Shown here in pieces: positions 1 through 9,010 of a DNA stretch of 64,000 bases. Positions within the stretch are counted from its first letter, which is position 1; each line of letters starts with the position of its first letter. A program made the translations under genes and the position numbers. The notes beneath the pieces are model-generated. The model had not been told where the DNA came from, did not search any database, and saw only the letters and a program-made list of their open reading frames with translations. The DNA lies in contig JAWHQP010000003.1 of assembly GCA_032586195.1 (NCBI GenBank), positions 186,001-250,000 on the forward strand, read 5' to 3'. The stretch comes from JAWHQP01 sp032586195 (GTDB taxonomy: Bacteria; Pseudomonadota; Gammaproteobacteria; Enterobacterales; Pasteurellaceae).

Positions 1-1321
1 GGAACGGCAGGCTATCGGCGATGAGCAGCCCGCCGATGAAATTACTCTGGAAGGGCAGTCTTTTGAGGTTGAACATAATGTTGATGCGGTCGGACAGGCA
101 TTATATATCGCGCTGAACCGTCAACTATGGGGATATGCCGAAAAATTTCTGGCTCAGTATGAAACTTTTCCGGAGCATAAGCCTGAATTGGTGTGGTTTG
201 CCAAGGGAGCGTTAGCCCGAGAACACGGAGAGCTGGCGGAGGCGGAAAGAAATTATCGCGCGCTGCTGCACGCGGAACCGGATTTTTTGCGCGGCCAATT
301 GGATTTAGCCCGAATCTTATTTGAAAATAAAAATAATCAGGAAGCGAGCGCACTCTTTCAGCAAGTCAGCCGGCAACCGTTGCCCGACGGTGTGCTGTTG
401 ACTCTTCGTGAATACCAACACGCCCTTGAACAACGGGAAAGCTGGCAGGGAAGCTTTTCATTGGGGTATCAGTATAATAAAAATATTAATCAGTCGTCAC
501 AAAAAGAAACCTGTTTATTGCAAAGAAACAATCAATGCGTTATCAATCGGCATTCGCCTGCCGCTATAAACCCTCATGGCTGGCGTTACGATTTGACCGC
601 CCGGCGGCGTATTTCTTTATCCGGACATCATGGCGCTGAATTTTATGTGAACAGTTACGGGCAATTTTATCCGCATCATCACGATTTTAATGAAAATACG
701 GTGAAACTTTACGGCGGATACAGCTTTCAGAACGCTAACACGGATGTGACCATTGCTCCGGTGTTTGAATATAGTGATTTTAATAATCACCGTCACTATC
801 ATGGTTGGGGCGGACACATTGAATGGACGCAGCTTTTTTCTCCGCGGCACATGGCGAATATCCAGTTTGAACAGAAAAAATTACGATACAGCAATCATTA
901 CAGTGCTTTTGATTCCGCCGATTTAACCTCATTATTCGCCACATGGTATTATTCTCTCTCGCCTCGAACCACGCTTTTCGGCGGCGTTGACTGGTTGTAC
1001 CGGCATACCGCGGATAATGTGCAGTCTTATCATATGCCGGGTGTCCGCTTCGGGCTTAATCACCGGTTTGATTTCGGTCTGGATTTCACCATTCTAACCT
1101 TACTGCGGCATTATCATTATCAAGGCTATCATGCCGCGTTGGAACTCAGCCGCAAAGATAACCAGCAGATTTATCTGGCGGTGCTTAAAATGCCGCAATG
1201 GCAGTTTAAAGGCATTACACCTAATTTACTGATTAAACACACACGCAACCGCAGCAATGCGGATTATGTTTTTTCTTACAAACAGAGCGAAGTACAGCTT
1301 AATTTCGAATGGCGGTTTTAA
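1..1321 (+). CDS. Slam-family surface lipoprotein assembly modulator (DUF560), 5' end outside window
   Basis: An open frame runs from base 2 without a stop to TAA at 1319-1321, so the start lies upstream of the window; the ATG at 188 is internal. The N-terminal visible part (to about base 450) is helical and TPR-like (repeated ALAREHGELAEAERNY-type units). The rest is rich in alternating aromatic/polar strands and ends in EWRF, with a terminal aromatic as in outer-membrane beta-barrels. This layout, periplasmic TPR domain plus C-terminal DUF560 barrel, is that of Slam proteins, which help move surface lipoproteins across the outer membrane. Cargo genes usually sit beside Slam genes; none lies downstream, so any cargo gene would be upstream of base 1. 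Family call is firm, substrate unknown. Confidence 0.8.
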   Translation, partial: ERQAIGDEQPADEITLEGQSFEVEHNVDAVGQALYIALNRQLWGYAEKFLAQYETFPEHKPELVWFAKGALAREHGELAEAERNYRALLHAEPDFLRGQLDLARILFENKNNQEASALFQQVSRQPLPDGVLLTLREYQHALEQRESWQGSFSLGYQYNKNINQSSQKETCLLQRNNQCVINRHSPAAINPHGWRYDLTARRRISLSGHHGAEFYVNSYGQFYPHHHDFNENTVKLYGGYSFQNANTDVTIAPVFEYSDFNNHRHYHGWGGHIEWTQLFSPRHMANIQFEQKKLRYSNHYSAFDSADLTSLFATWYYSLSPRTTLFGGVDWLYRHTADNVQSYHMPGVRFGLNHRFDFGLDFTILTLLRHYHYQGYHAALELSRKDNQQIYLAVLKMPQWQFKGITPNLLIKHTRNRSNADYVFSYKQSEVQLNFEWRF

Positions 1322-1404
1322 GGCGTGAGAGCTGTGCTTTCGGCACCGGCGGCAAAGGCGGCATGCAAAAACTCGGATTTTTAACACCGCACTTTGCCCG
1401 ACGG

Positions 1405-2922
1405 TTAACGTTTTGATTTCTTAATAAATTTCATCAAACGTTTACGCTTACGTAATTGGCTTGGCGTAAGAGTATTACGCTTGCCGGCAAACGGGTTGTT
1501 GCCTTCCTGGAACAGCATACGGATCGGCGAACCCACGATTTTTAAGCTGCGACGATAGTAATTGGATAAATAACGCTTATAGCTGTCGGGCAGTTTATCT
1601 ATTTGATTACCGTGAATCACAATAATCGGCGGGTTGTAACCGCCCGGGTGGGCGTATTTCAGCTTAATCCGGCGCCCACCCACCATCGGCGGCTGGTGTT
1701 CGTCTGTTGCCATTTGTAGAATGCGGGTGAGCAGGGATGTCGTCATTTTCTGCGTTGCGCAGGCATACGCCTCCCGTACCGATTCAAACAGATTTCCCAC
1801 ACCGCTGCCATGCAGGGCGGAAATAAAATGCACACGGGCGAAGTCGATAAAATTAAGGCGGCGATCAAGCTCGGATTTAACACGGTCTTTAATGTCCTGA
1901 TCCAGCCCGTCCCATTTATTGACCACGATTACCAGCGAACGCCCCGCGTTCAGAATAAAACCGAGCAAAGACAAATCCTGATCGGAAATGCCTTCTCGCG
2001 CGTCAATGGTGAGCAGCACCACATTGGCATCCTGGATCGCCTGAAGGGTTTTAATTACGGAGAATTTTTCCACCGTTAAATGCACCTTGCCGCGTTTACG
2101 CACGCCCGCCGTGTCGATAATGGTGTATTGCTGGCCGTCCCGTTCCATCGGAATATAAATGCTGTCGCGAGTGGTGCCGGGCAGGTCATATACCACGACG
2201 CGATCTTCGCCCAGAATACGGTTGGTGAGCGTGGATTTCCCCACGTTCGGACGACCGACGATCGCAATTTTAATCGTTTTGTTTTGCGGATCGTTTTCCT
2301 GCTCAAGTGCTTCATCCAACAGAGCAGTGTCATTTTCATCGGAAAAATCAAAATCCTGCCCCCATTCATCTTGTTCCGTTTGTTCGGTCTGCGCCGGCTC
2401 ATCGGTTTTAAGCTCGGTAATTTGTTCCGCCAACGGAGCGAGCACTTCTTCCATCAGCTGGGTAACACCGCGGCCCTGCGACGCTGCGATTTGAGCGATT
2501 TCGCCTAAGCCGAGACGATAGAACTCCGCACAGTGGGCATCCGCATCAATACCGTCGGTTTTATTTGCTACCACCACGGTGGTTTTGTGCTGGCGCTGAC
2601 GCAAATAATCGGCGATACCGATATCCGCGGGGACCAAACCCGCGCGGGCATCCACCAGAAACAGCACCACATCCGCTTCTTCAATCGCTTGCAGCGACTG
2701 TTCCGCCATCTTTTCCTCCACGCCTTCCTCGGAACCGTCGATACCGCCCGTATCAATCACGATAAAGTCATAGCCGGCAATATGAGCCTGCCCGTATTTA
2801 CGGTCACGGGTTAAGCCCGGGAAGTCCGCGACCAGAGCGTCACGGGTGCGGGTTAAACGGTTAAATAAGGTTGATTTCCCGACATTAGGGCGACCAACAA
2901 GGGCAACTACCGGAGTTGTCAT
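1405..2922 (-). CDS. der: Ribosome-assembly GTPase Der (EngA)
   Basis: 505 residues with two tandem Era-like G domains, the hallmark of Der, which acts in 50S subunit maturation. The first P-loop is GRPNVGKSTLFNRL near residue 10, with DTGG and NKTD boxes. The second is GRPNVGKSTLTNRIL near residue 220, with DTAG and NKWD. An acidic linker rich in E/D/Q separates them (about 175-215). A KH-like C-terminal domain follows and the tail is very basic (KRKRLMKFIKKSKR). The start has a CGAGGA-type ribosome site. It is convergent with the Slam gene, and an uptake sequence lies in the 83-bp gap at 1386-1394. Length is typical. Confidence 0.97.
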   Translation of the reverse strand: MTTPVVALVGRPNVGKSTLFNRLTRTRDALVADFPGLTRDRKYGQAHIAGYDFIVIDTGGIDGSEEGVEEKMAEQSLQAIEEADVVLFLVDARAGLVPADIGIADYLRQRQHKTTVVVANKTDGIDADAHCAEFYRLGLGEIAQIAASQGRGVTQLMEEVLAPLAEQITELKTDEPAQTEQTEQDEWGQDFDFSDENDTALLDEALEQENDPQNKTIKIAIVGRPNVGKSTLTNRILGEDRVVVYDLPGTTRDSIYIPMERDGQQYTIIDTAGVRKRGKVHLTVEKFSVIKTLQAIQDANVVLLTIDAREGISDQDLSLLGFILNAGRSLVIVVNKWDGLDQDIKDRVKSELDRRLNFIDFARVHFISALHGSGVGNLFESVREAYACATQKMTTSLLTRILQMATDEHQPPMVGGRRIKLKYAHPGGYNPPIIVIHGNQIDKLPDSYKRYLSNYYRRSLKIVGSPIRMLFQEGNNPFAGKRNTLTPSQLRKRKRLMKFIKKSKR

Positions 2923-3161
2923 AGAATCCTCGAATGTTTAAATATGAATGCCTGCCGTGGCAGAAGCGGAAAATAATCGGCGATTATAGCCGATTTTCGC
3001 AGAGATGAAAAATGCGGTAAAAATTCAGATTGTTATGTGCAATTGCCGGCGTGATTACTATGCTTTCGGCACTGTCGGCAAATCTGACGTTCGGGGGAAA
3101 AAGGTTTTTACAGCACCGCACTTTTCGGCTGGAAATGCCGCCTTGCTGAATCATAGACAAA

Positions 3162-3190
3162 TAAAAAAGCACCCTCGGGTGCTGTCTTTT
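3162..3190 (-). terminator. Rho-independent terminator of tRNA-Asp
   Basis: On the minus strand the stem AGCACCC/GGGTGCT with a very short loop (3168-3183) is followed by TTTTTT. It lies about 20 bases beyond the CCA end of the tRNA-Asp gene and in the right orientation. Confidence 0.8.
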
Positions 3191-3204
3191 CAATGAGATG
3201 AAAT

Positions 3205-3281
3205 TGGCGGAACGGACGGGACTCGAACCCGCGACCCCCTGCGTGACAGGCAGGTATTCTAACCAGCTGAACTACCACTCC
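3205..3281 (-). tRNA. tRNA-Asp (GTC)
   Basis: The minus strand reads a 77-base cloverleaf starting GGAGTGGTAGTTCAG and ending in an encoded CCA. The anticodon arm is CCTGC-CTGTCAC-GCAGG with anticodon GTC (aspartate), and the T arm contains GGTTCGAACCC. The acceptor stem pairs through seven positions with two G-U wobbles. It is a single-gene unit with its own promoter and terminator. Confidence 0.97.
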
Positions 3282-3296
3282 GTATTAGTGGAACGC

Positions 3297-3325
3297 ATAA
3301 TAATAGGGAACAGAATTAACGTCAA
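3297..3325 (-). promoter_or_regulatory. Sigma-70 promoter of tRNA-Asp
   Basis: The minus strand reads TTGACG (3325-3320), a 17-base spacer, then TATTAT (3302-3297), close to consensus. The predicted start falls about 8-10 bases before the mature tRNA 5' end at 3281. Confidence 0.75.
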
Positions 3326-3358
3326 CTTTTTTTTTCGACGGTACGGCCGTTTGACTAA

Positions 3359-4150
3359 TTAATGAACCGTGCCTTCGTTTTCGTCCGCGTTCGGGTTTAA
3401 TCGCTTATACCAAATGCAGTTATCCTTACTCTTTTTATTAATCAGTTCAATATAGTTGGCGTGAGCGGCAAGTTCTTCTTCATTGGGCTGAAGTAATGTG
3501 AGCAGGGTATTGTCACTGTTATCCGAACTTGTCTGTAGTGAAACTTCATTGCGGATTTCATTCGGCGTATTTTCCATTTCGGCATCATCAAACAGGCTGG
3601 TTTGGCCGCCGGTCATCGCGAGGTAAACATCACCGAGAATCTCCGCATCCAGTAATGCCCCGTGCAGCACACGTTTACTGTTATCAATGGCAAGCCGATC
3701 ACAGAGAGCGTCCAAACTGTTACGTTTGCCCGGATACATCTGACGAGCAAGTTGCAAAGTATCCGTCACCGTGCAGATATCGGCGGTTTTCACGTTAATA
3801 TTATGTTTACGGAATTCATAATCCATAAAGCCCACATCGAAGGGCGCGTTATGGATAAGCAGTTCGGCTCCTTTGATAAAATCAACAAATTCTTGGGCGA
3901 CGGCGGCAAAATCGGGCTTATCCGCAACCATTTCGTCGGTGATGCCGTGTACTTTGACGGCTTCGGGATCAATCGGGCGATCAGGTTTAATGTAAAGGTG
4001 CAGTTTTCGCCCGGTGTAGCGACGGTTAATCATTTCCACCGCACCGATTTCAATAATGCAATGGCCTTCATAATGTGCCCCGAACTGGTTCATACCTGTA
4101 GTTTCGGTATCCAGTACGACTTGGCGGTTCATATCAATTTCGACGTTCAT
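3359..4150 (-). CDS. dnaQ: DNA polymerase III epsilon subunit (3'-5' proofreading exonuclease)
   Basis: 263 residues. The DEDDh exonuclease fold is visible: ExoI LDTETTGMN near residue 14, ExoII in HNAPFDVGFMD near residue 100, and ExoIII with HGALLDAEILGDVYL near residue 165 giving the catalytic His and Asp. The C-terminal tail would bind the alpha subunit. A second in-frame ATG six codons in (4132) is an alternative start; the outer ATG has GAGAAA just upstream and is kept. It is divergent from rnhA with an 81-bp gap, the arrangement also found in E. coli. Confidence 0.95.
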   Translation of the reverse strand: MNVEIDMNRQVVLDTETTGMNQFGAHYEGHCIIEIGAVEMINRRYTGRKLHLYIKPDRPIDPEAVKVHGITDEMVADKPDFAAVAQEFVDFIKGAELLIHNAPFDVGFMDYEFRKHNINVKTADICTVTDTLQLARQMYPGKRNSLDALCDRLAIDNSKRVLHGALLDAEILGDVYLAMTGGQTSLFDDAEMENTPNEIRNEVSLQTSSDNSDNTLLTLLQPNEEELAAHANYIELINKKSKDNCIWYKRLNPNADENEGTVH

Positions 4151-4231
4151 ATTTTCTCAAACTGTTTATTTCATTTATTTTCAGGTATTATCAGCGCATT
4201 CGGCGATGATAATTAACGATTGTAACAAATT

Positions 4232-4696
4232 ATGCGCAAACAAATTGAAATTTTTACGGACGGCTCCTGTTTAGGCAATCCCGGCGCGGGCGGCATCGGC
4301 ATTGTGTTACGTTATAAACAGCACGAAAAGCAGCTTTCTAAGGGGTATTTTCTCACCACGAATAATCGCATGGAACTGCGGGCGGTGATTGAAGCGCTAA
4401 ACATGCTGAAAGAACCCTGCGCGGTCGTTTTACATAGCGACAGTCAGTATATGAAAAACGGTATCACCCGGTGGATTTTCAACTGGAAAAAAAATAACTG
4501 GAAAGCCAGCACGGGGAAACCCGTAAAGAACCGGGATTTATGGATATTGCTCGATCAAGCCATACAAAAGCATCAGATTGACTGGCGTTGGGTAAAAGGC
4601 CATGCAGGGCATCGCGAAAATGAAATCTGTGATCGGCTGGCAAAGCAGGGCGCGGAAACCCCGACGCTGGAGGATAGCGGGTATCAGCCCGATTAG
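4232..4696 (+). CDS. rnhA: Ribonuclease HI
   Basis: 154 residues, usual length for bacterial RNase HI, which removes RNA from RNA-DNA hybrids. The acidic catalytic set is visible: FTDGSCLGNPG (Asp near 10), NNRMELRAVIEAL (Glu near 48), LHSDSQYM (Asp near 70) and GHAGHRENEICDRLA (loop His and last Asp). The basic protrusion WKKNNWK is present. Divergent from dnaQ; it ends at a strong hairpin shared with convergent lexA. Confidence 0.97.
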   Translation: MRKQIEIFTDGSCLGNPGAGGIGIVLRYKQHEKQLSKGYFLTTNNRMELRAVIEALNMLKEPCAVVLHSDSQYMKNGITRWIFNWKKNNWKASTGKPVKNRDLWILLDQAIQKHQIDWRWVKGHAGHRENEICDRLAKQGAETPTLEDSGYQPD

Positions 4697-4733
4697 GATT
4701 AAAACGTTATAGCAAAACAGGGTAACAGGATTA

Positions 4734-4775
4734 AAAGCGCGGTGTTGAAAAATTGATTTTTCAGCACCGCGCTTT
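4734..4775. terminator. Bidirectional terminator built from inverted variant uptake sequences
   Basis: Arms AAAGCGCGGTGTTGAAAAA and TTTTTCAGCACCGCGCTTT form a stem of about 19 bp with one wobble and a 4-base loop between convergent rnhA and lexA. Both arms hold the one-base variant AAGCGCGGT of the uptake core. Confidence 0.75.
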
Positions 4776-4794
4776 CAGTTAAGAAATCACCTTG

Positions 4795-5433
4795 TTACAT
4801 CCATGCATTATTCCGAATCACACCCACGGCAATGCCTTCCACTTCAAAATTCGGCTGTTCCCGTAAATCTACCACAATGGGTTCGAATTCTTCGTTTTCC
4901 GCGTGGAGAAAAATCACATCGCCCTTGCGTTCAAAGCGTTTTACGGTCACTTCGTCCTCAATGCGGGCAACAATGACCTGGCCGTTATGCACGTCTTTTG
5001 TGCTGTGCACGGCAAGTAAATCGCCGTCAAGAATGCCGATATTCTTCATGGATTGACCATACACTTTAAGCAGAAAATCGGCTTGCGGTTTGAACATGGT
5101 CGCGTCGATGCGGTAAGTATTTTCGATATGCTGTTCCGCCAGAATCGGCTCGCCGGCGGCGACACGACCGATAAGCGGTAAACCTTCCTCTTCATTGGCG
5201 GTGTCATCCGTATCCGCCAGTAAACGGATACCGCGTGAAGTGCCGGACAAAATTTCAATCGCTCCCTTGCGGGCAAGGGCTTTAAGATGTTCTTCCGCGG
5301 CATTTGGCGAGCGAAAACCGAGTTCGCGGGAAATTTCCGCTCGGGTCGGCGGCATGCCGGTACTTTCGATATGATGTTTAAGGAAATCAAAAACTTCTTG
5401 CTGGCGCGCGGTTAAGGCTTTTATTGGTTTCAT
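4795..5433 (-). CDS. lexA: LexA repressor / self-cleaving SOS regulator
   Basis: 212 residues from ATG 5433. That start is preferred over an in-frame ATG at 5520 because MKPIKALTARQQEVF is the conserved LexA N-terminus and because the SOS boxes would otherwise be inside the gene. The winged-helix domain (1-70, PPTRAEISRELGFRSPNAAEEHL) is followed by the Ala-Gly cleavage site in GRVAAGEPILA, the catalytic Ser in YGQSMKN and Lys in VTVKRF. It represses DNA-damage genes and is cleaved with RecA filament. Divergent from plsB, as in enterobacteria. Confidence 0.96.
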   Translation of the reverse strand: MKPIKALTARQQEVFDFLKHHIESTGMPPTRAEISRELGFRSPNAAEEHLKALARKGAIEILSGTSRGIRLLADTDDTANEEEGLPLIGRVAAGEPILAEQHIENTYRIDATMFKPQADFLLKVYGQSMKNIGILDGDLLAVHSTKDVHNGQVIVARIEDEVTVKRFERKGDVIFLHAENEEFEPIVVDLREQPNFEVEGIAVGVIRNNAWM

Positions 5434-5442
5434 GGCAAATCC

Positions 5443-5458
5443 CTGTTTTTTTGTACAG
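5443..5458 (-). promoter_or_regulatory. LexA (SOS) box 1 of lexA
   Basis: CTG-N10-CAG spacing is exact (CTGTTTTTTTGTACAG), ten bases upstream of the lexA ATG, indicating autoregulation. Confidence 0.8.
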
Positions 5459-5462
5459 AATG

Positions 5463-5478
5463 CTGACATTATATACAG
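5463..5478 (-). promoter_or_regulatory. LexA (SOS) box 2 of lexA
   Basis: A second CTG-N10-CAG site (CTGACATTATATACAG) starts 20 bp from box 1, about two helical turns, so two dimers could sit on the same DNA face. Confidence 0.8.
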
Positions 5479-5617
5479 GCAGGTAAAACTTGCAATCTTT
5501 TTATGCGGGAAAATACGCATAAAATGTGTGAATTAGCTATCAATTCAGCGATTTCCTGCTAACGGGCCGAAAAAATTATGTTAAAATGCCGCCAATTTTC
5601 AGTTATGGAAAAATATT

Positions 5618-8038
5618 ATGGCAAGCTTATTAAATTTTTATCGTAATCTCCTTTCTGTGCCGCTTTCGCTGCTGGTGAAGAATAATCCGATTCCAAATAA
5701 TCCGATTGAAGAATTAAAACTGAACATTTCTCAACCGGTGGTTTATGTATTGCCTTACACTTCGCAAACGGATTTTGTGATTTTCCGTAAAAACTGCCTG
5801 GCGGTAGGTTTGCCTGATCCGGCGGAATCCAATGATATTCACGGCAAGGAATTTCCGCGTTATGCCTTTTTAGATGAAGGCCGGCAGATTTTTAAATCCA
5901 AGGGGCCGAAAAAAGAAACGGAAAAACTGTTTTATAACTACCTTGAACTGCATCAAGCCTATTCTGATCTGGATGTGCAGGTCATTCCCGTTTCCGTGTT
6001 ATGGGGACGGGCGCCGGGCTATGAAGATAAAGGCATGCCGAAGCTGCGTTTATTGAACGGCTTGCAGAAAACGGCGGCGGCAATCTGGTTGGGACGCGAC
6101 ACCTTCGTGCGCTTTTCTCAAGCGGTGTCTATGCGTTATATGGTGAATGAGCACGGAGCCGATCAATCTATAGCCCAAAAGCTGGCTCGGGTGGCGAAAA
6201 TGCATTTTGCCAAGCAGCGTATTTCGGCGACAGGTCCGCGTTTGCCGAATCGTCAGGCGATGTTTAATAAACTGCTGCAATCGCCGGTGATTCTGGCCGC
6301 TATTGCGGATGAGGCCAAAGGCAAAAACATGGGGCAGGCGCGGGCTCGGAAAGAGGCGGAAAAAATCCTTGATGAAATTGCCGCGAATGTAAGCTATGAA
6401 GGGCTGCGCATGGCGGATCGTTTCCTGCGCTGGCTGTGGAATAAGCTGTATCAGGGCATTAACGTGTATAACGCCGACCGTGTGCGTAAACTGGCGCTGG
6501 AAGGGCATGAGATTGTGTATGTGCCTTGCCACCGCAGCCATATTGACTATTTATTGTTGTCCTATGTACTGTATCATCAAGGGCTGTTTCCGCCGCATAT
6601 TGCAGCCGGTATTAATCTGAATTTCTGGCCGGTGGGCGGTATGTTCCGCCGTGGCGGGGCGTTTTTTATCCGCCGCACCTTCAAGGGCAATCGTCTCTAT
6701 TCCACTATTTTCCGCGAATATTTGGCGGAATTGTTCCATCGCGGCTATTCGGTGGAATATTTTATTGAAGGCGGACGTTCCCGTACCGGACGTTTGCTGG
6801 CACCGAAAACCGGCATGATGTCCATGACCCTGCAAGCGTTGCAACAGCGACAAACCCGTCCGATTTCCATTGTGCCCGTGTATGTGGGCTATGAACACGT
6901 ACTGGAAGTGGATACCTACGCTAAAGAGCTGCGCGGCGCGGCAAAAGAGAAAGAAAATGCGGGTTTGGTGCTGCGGGTTATTAAAAAATTACGCAATCTG
7001 GGGCAAGGGTTTGTGAACTTCGGCGAGCCGATTATTCTGACCAATTATTTGAATCAGCACTATCCGCAGTGGAAAGAACAAATTGAGGACGAGCGCCCGG
7101 CCTGGTTCAATAAAGCGGTGGATGCGGTATCCAATCAGGTGATGGTGAATATTAACAAAGCGGCGGCGGTGAACGCCATGAATCTGACCGGCACGGCGCT
7201 GCTGTCTTCCCGCCAGCGGGCTTTATCCCGCGAGCAGCTTGTGGAACAGCTGGACAGCTATCTGCAATTTCTGCGTAATGTGCCTTATTCGCAGGATGTG
7301 GTTGTACCCGAATTATCGCCTTCGGATATGGTGGATCATGTGCTGGGGTTAGATCGTGTGGGCGTAGTGACGGAGAAGGATAACTTCGGTGAAATTGTGC
7401 GTTTGGAACGCAATTCCGCTGTATTAATGACCTATTACCGCAATAACATTCAGCATATTTTTGTGTTGCCGTCTTTGGTGGCGAGCATTGTAATGCATTA
7501 TGAGGCGATTCAGAAAGATCTCGTCTTCAAAGCGGTCGAACAGTTGTATCCTTTCCTGCAAAGCGAATTGTTTATCCATGTCGAGCCTGAAAATCTGGCG
7601 GATTATATGGAAAAAACCGTGGCGGAATTATGCCGTCAAGGCGTTATTCATGGTAATGAAAATATGCTCAGTATCAATCGTCCGCGGGTGCGGACCTTGC
7701 AGCTATGGTCGGCGGGGATGCGGGAAATTTTACAGCGTTACGCCATTACCACCTTGATTTTGCTGGATAATCCGGCTATTGCCCGGGCCGCGCTGGAAAA
7801 AGAAAGCCAGTCTATCGCGCACCGTTTATCCGTGCTGCACGGTATCAATGCGCCGGAATTTTTTGACAAAGCCGTATTTTCCACCTTCATCGCCAATCTG
7901 AAAGATAACGGCTATTTCGATGAAGACGGCAACGGCAACAAAGAAAAATTGAACGCGTTGGCGAATACCTTGAATCATCTGATTTCCAGCGAAATCAATC
8001 TCACGATTAAAAGCGCGGTGGAAAAGGGGGAAGAGTAA
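5618..8038 (+). CDS. plsB: Glycerol-3-phosphate 1-O-acyltransferase
   Basis: 806 residues, the usual PlsB length. It acylates sn-glycerol-3-phosphate at the inner membrane, the first step of phospholipid synthesis. The acyltransferase motifs are in order in the middle third: CHRSHIDYLLLS (HX4D, near 306), GGAFFIRRTF, EYFIEGGRSRTGR and ISIVPVYVGYE. Its start is 184 bp from divergent lexA. xerD starts 16 bp after its stop, so the two may be cotranscribed. Confidence 0.97.
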   Translation: MASLLNFYRNLLSVPLSLLVKNNPIPNNPIEELKLNISQPVVYVLPYTSQTDFVIFRKNCLAVGLPDPAESNDIHGKEFPRYAFLDEGRQIFKSKGPKKETEKLFYNYLELHQAYSDLDVQVIPVSVLWGRAPGYEDKGMPKLRLLNGLQKTAAAIWLGRDTFVRFSQAVSMRYMVNEHGADQSIAQKLARVAKMHFAKQRISATGPRLPNRQAMFNKLLQSPVILAAIADEAKGKNMGQARARKEAEKILDEIAANVSYEGLRMADRFLRWLWNKLYQGINVYNADRVRKLALEGHEIVYVPCHRSHIDYLLLSYVLYHQGLFPPHIAAGINLNFWPVGGMFRRGGAFFIRRTFKGNRLYSTIFREYLAELFHRGYSVEYFIEGGRSRTGRLLAPKTGMMSMTLQALQQRQTRPISIVPVYVGYEHVLEVDTYAKELRGAAKEKENAGLVLRVIKKLRNLGQGFVNFGEPIILTNYLNQHYPQWKEQIEDERPAWFNKAVDAVSNQVMVNINKAAAVNAMNLTGTALLSSRQRALSREQLVEQLDSYLQFLRNVPYSQDVVVPELSPSDMVDHVLGLDRVGVVTEKDNFGEIVRLERNSAVLMTYYRNNIQHIFVLPSLVASIVMHYEAIQKDLVFKAVEQLYPFLQSELFIHVEPENLADYMEKTVAELCRQGVIHGNENMLSINRPRVRTLQLWSAGMREILQRYAITTLILLDNPAIARAALEKESQSIAHRLSVLHGINAPEFFDKAVFSTFIANLKDNGYFDEDGNGNKEKLNALANTLNHLISSEINLTIKSAVEKGEE

Positions 8039-8053
8039 TCTCTGCTGTAATCA

Positions 8054-8947
8054 ATGAAAGATTCCGCATTAATTGAACTGTTCCTCAACGAGCTCTGGTT
8101 GGAGCGGGGACTGTCGGAAAATACCATCCAATCTTACCGTTTGGATCTTACCGCGGTGAGTAACTGGCTGCAAAATCAAAGCAAAACCCTGCTTGATTTG
8201 CAAGCGTCGGATTTGCAGACGTTTCTCGGCGAACGGGTAGATAAGGGCTACAAGGCCACCAGTACCGCCCGGCTGCTCAGTGCCATGCGCAAGTTATTCC
8301 AATATTTATACCGAGAAAAATACCGCACCGATGATCCGAGTGCGGTGCTGAGTTCGCCTAAATTGCCCAGCCGCCTGCCGAAATATTTAACCGAGCAGCA
8401 AGTGGGTGATTTGCTGAACGCGCCGAGTACGGATATTCCGCTTGAATTACGCGATAAAGCCATGCTGGAGCTGCTGTATGCCACAGGGCTGCGGGTGACT
8501 GAACTGGTTTCCCTCAGCACGGACAGCATTAATGTGGCGCAGGGTGTAGTGCGGGTTATCGGTAAGGGCAACAAGGAACGCATTGTGCCCATGGGTGAAG
8601 AAGCGGTTTATTGGGTGAGCCAGTTTATATTATACGGTCGCCCGCTGTTGCTGAACGGGCAAAGTTCCGATGTGGTGTTCCCCAGCAAACGGGCGGTGCA
8701 GATGACGCGACAAACCTTCTGGCATCGCATTAAACATTACGCCGTGTTGGCGGATATTGACGCTAACAGCCTGTCTCCCCACGTATTACGCCACGCTTTC
8801 GCCACGCATTTGGTGAATCACGGCGCCGATTTGCGCGTAGTGCAAATGCTGCTCGGACACAGCGATTTATCCACCACGCAGATTTATACCCATGTTGCCA
8901 AAGAGCGATTAAAACGCCTGCATGAAAAATATCATCCGCGCGGATAA
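8054..8947 (+). CDS. xerD: Site-specific tyrosine recombinase XerD (dif resolution)
   Basis: 297 residues, typical for XerD, which with XerC and FtsK resolves chromosome dimers at dif. A SAM-like N-terminal DNA-binding domain (LNELWLERGLSENTIQSYR) precedes the catalytic domain with Arg in ATGLRVTELVSL, Lys in GKGNKERIVP, HVLRHAFATHL (HxxR), LGHSDLSTTQIY (His and nucleophile Tyr). XerD is preferred over XerC from the overall wording and length. An uptake sequence (8947-8955) begins on the last base of the stop codon. Confidence 0.9.
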   Translation: MKDSALIELFLNELWLERGLSENTIQSYRLDLTAVSNWLQNQSKTLLDLQASDLQTFLGERVDKGYKATSTARLLSAMRKLFQYLYREKYRTDDPSAVLSSPKLPSRLPKYLTEQQVGDLLNAPSTDIPLELRDKAMLELLYATGLRVTELVSLSTDSINVAQGVVRVIGKGNKERIVPMGEEAVYWVSQFILYGRPLLLNGQSSDVVFPSKRAVQMTRQTFWHRIKHYAVLADIDANSLSPHVLRHAFATHLVNHGADLRVVQMLLGHSDLSTTQIYTHVAKERLKRLHEKYHPRG

Positions 8948-9010
8948 AGTGCGGTGTCGTTTTTACGAGTTTTAGCTATTTATAGATTATAGAGAATCAC
9001 AACAAACAAT

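Noticed and set aside
2080..2508. Plus-strand frames of 90-140 codons antisense to der
   Set aside because: They follow the codon structure of der, lack ribosome sites and have low-complexity composition typical of antisense frames.
5434..5520. Longer LexA starting at 5520
   Set aside because: It would place both SOS boxes within the coding region and add a non-conserved leader.
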